This document shows, piece by piece, positions 1-64,000 of a stretch of DNA of 64,000 nt; position 1 is the first letter of the stretch; the number at the start of each line of letters is the position of its first letter. The stretch covers positions 39,848,503 to 39,912,502 of the forward strand of contig NC_063049.1 in the NCBI RefSeq assembly GCF_018812025.1, written 5' to 3'. Source of the DNA: Megalobrama amblycephala. Taxonomy: Eukaryota > Chordata > Actinopteri > Cypriniformes > Xenocyprididae. Below the pieces are notes generated by a model. It was not told the DNA's origin. It saw nothing but the letters and a program-made list of their open reading frames with translations, and did not search any database. The translations under genes and the position numbers were made by a program.

Positions 1-110
1 GGTTCAAAACCTTGGCTGGATACTGCCCATGGGTTGATCAATGTTACATCACTGTTGTACCTTTGAGCAAGTAAACTGACTCTGAAAGTGTTAAAAGAAG
101 TTGCTCTTAC

Positions 111-60389
<60,279 letters not shown>

Positions 60390-60738
60390 CTGTGGTGAAG
60401 GAAACAGAAGAAAGAAAGCAGGTAAGACACTGACAAGCATAAATGAGTGAAAAGACTTCAGGAAATCTCTCCCAATGACATCTCTCCACATTATATATCT
60501 GCAAAACACATGAAAGTTTGTTCTCCAGATTCAGAATAAAGAGTGACTCTTTTTTATCTATAGGCACCTGATGCATATTAATGAACAGCAATATTTTTAT
60601 CTACCTAGTTACCTATGTATTTTACTGAAACAGTTTAATTCAAGAAAATGCACTCACTAATGATTCAAATCATCTTAAGAGCCAAAAAAGTGCAACAAAA
60701 AAAAAAGTGCATTATAATACTACACACACAAAAAAAAA

Positions 60739-61117
60739 AAATGCTGGATTAAAAACAACACAATTTGGGTTGAAGATGGAAAAACACAGCAATTGAGTTG
60801 TTTTAACCCAGCAGTTGGGTTAAATGTTTGCCAAACGTGCTGGGCAGTTTAATTTAACCCAACTATTGTTTCAAAATCATTATATTTCTGGCTTAAAATG
60901 AACCCAAAATAGGTTGGAAATTAAAAATCAGACACATAATTACAATTTCCAACCTATTTTGGATTCATTTTAAGCAAGCAATACAGTAATTATTAAACAA
61001 TAGTTGAGTTAAATAAAACTATCCAGCAGGTTGGGCACAAATTTAACCCAACCACTGGGTTTGTCCATTTTCAACCCAACTTGGGTTGTTTTTAACCCAG
61101 CATTTTTTTAAATTTTT
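60739..61117. mobile_element. CTGGGTT-family foldback element
   Basis: Two inverse arms of about 185 nt (60739-60930 and 60945-61117) with almost no loop, joined at CACATAATTACAATTTCC. Arms carry AAATGCTGGRTTAAAAACAA, AATTGRGTTGTTTTAACCCA and AATTTAACCCAACTATTGTT. Confidence 0.8.
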
Positions 61118-61179
61118 TTTAGAGTATAATGATTTTATTTCAATACATATAAGCGAACAATCAAAAATAAAAATAAGAG

Positions 61180-61285
61180 CATAGGTGCTACCAATGCCAA
61201 GGTCATGGGTTTAATTCCCAGGGAAAGCATGAAAGCATTGATACAATCATCTTGGCCAAATGCATAAATGCAAATGCAATGTGTA
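61180..61285 (+). mobile_element. tRNA-derived SINE, internally deleted
   Basis: Box-B-like GGTCATGGGTTTAATTCCCA is followed by GGGAAAGCATGAA and a tail TTGGCCAAATGCATAAATGC. The middle of the usual body (CGCTTTGGATAAAAGCGTCT, seen at 10866-10930) is missing. Confidence 0.65.
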
Positions 61286-61807
61286 CAATATTTGGTTAGG
61301 TAATCCTGTCATACACAGATTAAACAGCGCCAAAGAGTAAAAGAGAAGACAAGGGCTGGGTTCAGTGTGTAGGTGCATCACTAAACATCTTGAGGTAAAT
61401 ATTAAGACAAGACTGCATAGCTCCAGTGTCACTGTGAACGAGGGGGGAATCTGCCCAGTGGCCGAGAAGGACCATATACAGAAGTTTAGCGCAGGATCCG
61501 CAGCACAGTTTATTCCCCCGTCAACTCCGAGCCAGAGAAAGGTATTTATTTATGAGGACTCTGGCCCCAAGGAATCCATGATGTCATGGGCCAGCCTGAG
61601 TCTGGCTAACCTCAGAATACCCATGTAAGTCTGAGATGGCACAAGAACACAAGAAATCACAATGTAGAGATGGCAAGACACGGGCAAGATAGCTCTGAGA
61701 TCGCTATGTGCCGCTTTACTTTTCCAGTAACGGGAAACTTTGCGGTTCTTTAAACTACCGCTGAACTCGATGGCACGGTTGAAGAAGTCAGGAGATTTAA
61801 TGCGAAT
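61286..61807. other. unique-looking sequence, no gene supported
   Basis: Frames of 87 (plus) and 95 (minus) codons overlap here; neither shows a domain or splice structure that fits tns1. Confidence 0.5.
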
Positions 61808-61848
61808 AAAAGATGTGACCAGCATCCAGGGAATCATTCATAACCTAA
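61808..61848 (+). repeat. direct duplicate flanking the satellite, copy 1
   Basis: GATGTGACCAGCATCCAGGG and AATCATTCATAACCTAAA; copy 2 at 63597-63638 differs at about five positions. Confidence 0.75.
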
Positions 61849-61914
61849 AAAAACCTTAAGAAGGTGACTGAAAAGGAAAAGTTTGTTGATGTGTTTTGTA
61901 TGGAAGTACAAAGT

Positions 61915-62295
61915 CGTAATTGCGACGTTTATCTCACAATTCTGACTTCTTTTCTCAGAATTGTGAGATATAAAGTCAGAATTGTGAGATATAAAGTCAG
62001 AATTGTGAGATATAAAGTCAGAATAGCAAGTTATAAAGTCAGAATTGCGAGAAATAAAGTCAGAATTGAGCAATTATAAACTCACAATTGAAAGATATAA
62101 ATTCGCAATTCTGACTTTTTTTCTCACAATTGTAAGATATAAACAAGCAATAGCGATTTATAAAGTCCAATTCTGAGGGGAAAAAATACATATCTCACAG
62201 TTGCGTGTTATAAAGTCAGAATTGCGAGATATAAACTCACAATTCTGAGAAAAAGAGTTTATATCTCACAAACTCTGAATTTATAACACAATTGT
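61915..62295. repeat. mixed-orientation AATTCTGAC repeat block
   Basis: GTCAGAATTGTGAGATATAA units followed by inverse units; it grades into the ordered satellite at 62296. Confidence 0.85.
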
Positions 62296-63532
62296 AACTT
62301 TATATCACACAATTCTGACTTTATAACTCACAATTCTGACTTTATAACACAATTCTGACTTTATAAATCGTAATTCTGACTTTATAACTCGCAATTGTGA
62401 GTTTGCATCACAATTCTGACTTTATAACACAATTCTGACTTTATAACACAATTCTGACTTTATATCTCACAATTCTGACTTTATAACTCACAATTCTGAC
62501 TTTATAACACAATTCTGACTTTATATTTCACAATTCTGACTTTATAACACAATTCTGACTTTATATCTCACAATTCTGACTTTATATCACACAATTCTGA
62601 CTTTATAACTCACAATTCTGACTTTATATCACACAATTCTGACTTTATATCTCACAATTCTGACTTTATAACACAATTCTGACTTTATAAATCGTAATTC
62701 TGACTTTATAACTCGCAATTGTGAGTTTGCATAACAATTCTGACTTTATATCTCACAATTCTGACTTTATATCTCACAATTCTGACTTTATATCTCACAA
62801 TTCTGACTTTATATCTCACAATTCTGACTTTATAACACAATTCTGACTTTATATCTCACAATTCTGACTTTATAACACAATTCTGACTTTATATCTCACA
62901 ATTCTGACTTTATAAATCGTAATTCTGACTTTATAACTCGCAATTGTGAGTTTGCATAACAATTCTGACTTTATATCTCACAATTCTGACTTTATAACAC
63001 AATTCTGACTTTATATCTCACAATTCTGACTTTATAACACAATTCTGACTTTATATCTCACAATTCTGACTTTATAAATCGTAATTCTGACTTTATAACT
63101 CGCAATTGTGAGTTTGCATCACAATTCTGACTTTATATCTCACAATTCTGACTTTATATCTCACAATTCTGACTTTATAACACAATTCTGACTTTATATC
63201 TCACAATTCTGACTTTATAACACAATTCTGACTTTATATCTCACAATTCTGACTTTATATCTCACAATTCTGACTTTATATCACACAATTCTGACTTTAT
63301 ATCTCACAATTCTGACTTTATAACACAATTCTGACTTTATATCTCACAATTCTGACTTTATATCTCACAATTCTGACTTTATAACTCACAATTCTGACTT
63401 TATATCACACAATTCTGACTTTATATCTCACAATTCTGACTTTATATCTCACAATTCTGACTTTATAACACAATTCTGACTTTATATCTCACAATTCTGA
63501 CTTTATATCTCACAATTCTGACTTTATATCTT
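62296..63532. repeat. ACAATTCTGACTTTATA satellite, about 1.24 kb
   Basis: Units of about 19-22 bp, mostly ACAATTCTGACTTTATATCTC or the shorter form ending TATAAC. A distinct submotif (AAATCGTAATTCTGAC, then TAACTCGCAATTGTGAGTTT) recurs at about 62365, 62690, 62915 and 63077, giving a higher-order pattern. The array is in one orientation with few mutations, which points to recent expansion. Confidence 0.95.
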
Positions 63533-63596
63533 TTTTTAAATCAGTGGCAGAAACAAGCGTCCATAGTTTTGTTAAATAATGCATAAAAAAAAAAAA

Positions 63597-63638
63597 AAAA
63601 GATGTGAACGGCATCCAAGGAATCATCCAAAACCTAAA
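63597..63638 (+). repeat. direct duplicate flanking the satellite, copy 2
   Basis: GATGTGAACGGCATCCAAGG and AATCATCCAAAACCTAAA, a diverged copy of 61808-61848, right after an A-run. Confidence 0.75.
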
Positions 63639-64000
63639 GGAGATTCAAAACAGCCTCTGCTGAAAGGCGAAACCTCAGGCTATTGAGGTCTGAGTGGTCA
63701 GTGACGTAATGTGAATCATCAAATCTCTGTGTTCCGCAAGAGACCCTACACGTCTGTCTCAATTCCTGAGAAAAAACACTCTCGAAGTCTGTCTTCCAAG
63801 AGCAATAAAGATAGAGGGAAATTATACCCCAGCTGTAGATTTTGCACTACTGCAGCCCCCAAAACGGCCTCCCAGAGCTGAGGCTCAACCGCTAACTAGA
63901 GCGCATCCGCTCCGCTGACACTGAGCGAGAACGCTTGGCATGTGCTTTTGAGCGCCTCGTTATGTCCATCTAGCATGACCACCACCAAACCCATTACGGC
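63639..64000. other. right edge, no gene recognised
   Basis: Moderate GC, no open frame or splice site that I can tie to tns1. It may still be tns1 intron, or upstream sequence of the long form. Confidence 0.5.

Noticed and set aside
61550..61837. 95-codon minus-strand frame as a possible upstream tns1 exon
   Set aside because: No similarity to tensin N-termini or C1 domains and no suitable splice sites found.
62296..63532. CRISPR-like array
   Set aside because: The regular repeats have no unique spacers; unit and spacing are those of a satellite in a vertebrate genome.

Overview
The window is vertebrate nuclear DNA, most likely from a cyprinid-like teleost. It is intron-dominated and AT-rich, with spliced exons bounded by GT/AG sites. 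It carries many short TIR transposons, TTAA-flanked repeats, tRNA-derived SINE pieces and long dinucleotide microsatellites. No bacterial-type gene, CRISPR array or phage feature is present.

One host gene spans almost the whole window on the minus strand: tensin-1 (tns1), entering near 60.4 kb and leaving at the left edge. Fourteen consecutive coding exons of the long form fit together in phase (2593 nt, about 864 residues). In order they are: a linker exon that in relatives follows the C1 domain (60348-60389), a basic linker (44249-44298), the PTEN-like phosphatase domain (41806 down to 32744), the C2 domain (32021 down to 28672), and one large exon for the disordered central region (1553-111). 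The SH2 and PTB exons and any C1 exons lie outside the window. The phosphatase P-loop reads HNKGNRGR, so the catalytic Cys is Asn, as in other tensin-1 proteins.

Two extra first exons were read from the sequence. One at 49061-48981 splices in phase 0 to exon 44298 and would make a form without C1. The other, at 5556-5466 inside the 27-kb intron before the large exon, ends in exactly the phase needed to join that exon. It would make a short tensin-1 lacking the phosphatase and C2 domains. A CCAAT box, a CRE-like site, an E-box and a TATA-like site lie just upstream of it.

The rest is intron, largely built of transposons, several with readable ends and target-site duplications. These include a Kolobok-like element with a frameshifted THAP exon (55140-56357), hAT elements with perfect 8-bp duplications (57669-58571 and 47356-47578), and a piggyBac-like element (51052-52607) nested in a TTAA-flanked element (50241-52748). 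There is also a three-level nest with a foldback element flanked by 9-bp repeats (34501-36002), several Tc1/mariner-like palindromic elements, long hairpins of the 'CTGGGTT' family, and a 1.2-kb satellite (62296-63532) with higher-order structure. I found no undescribed multi-gene system. The most useful leads are the two alternative tns1 first exons, the THAP/Kolobok derivative, the nested insertions and the satellite.
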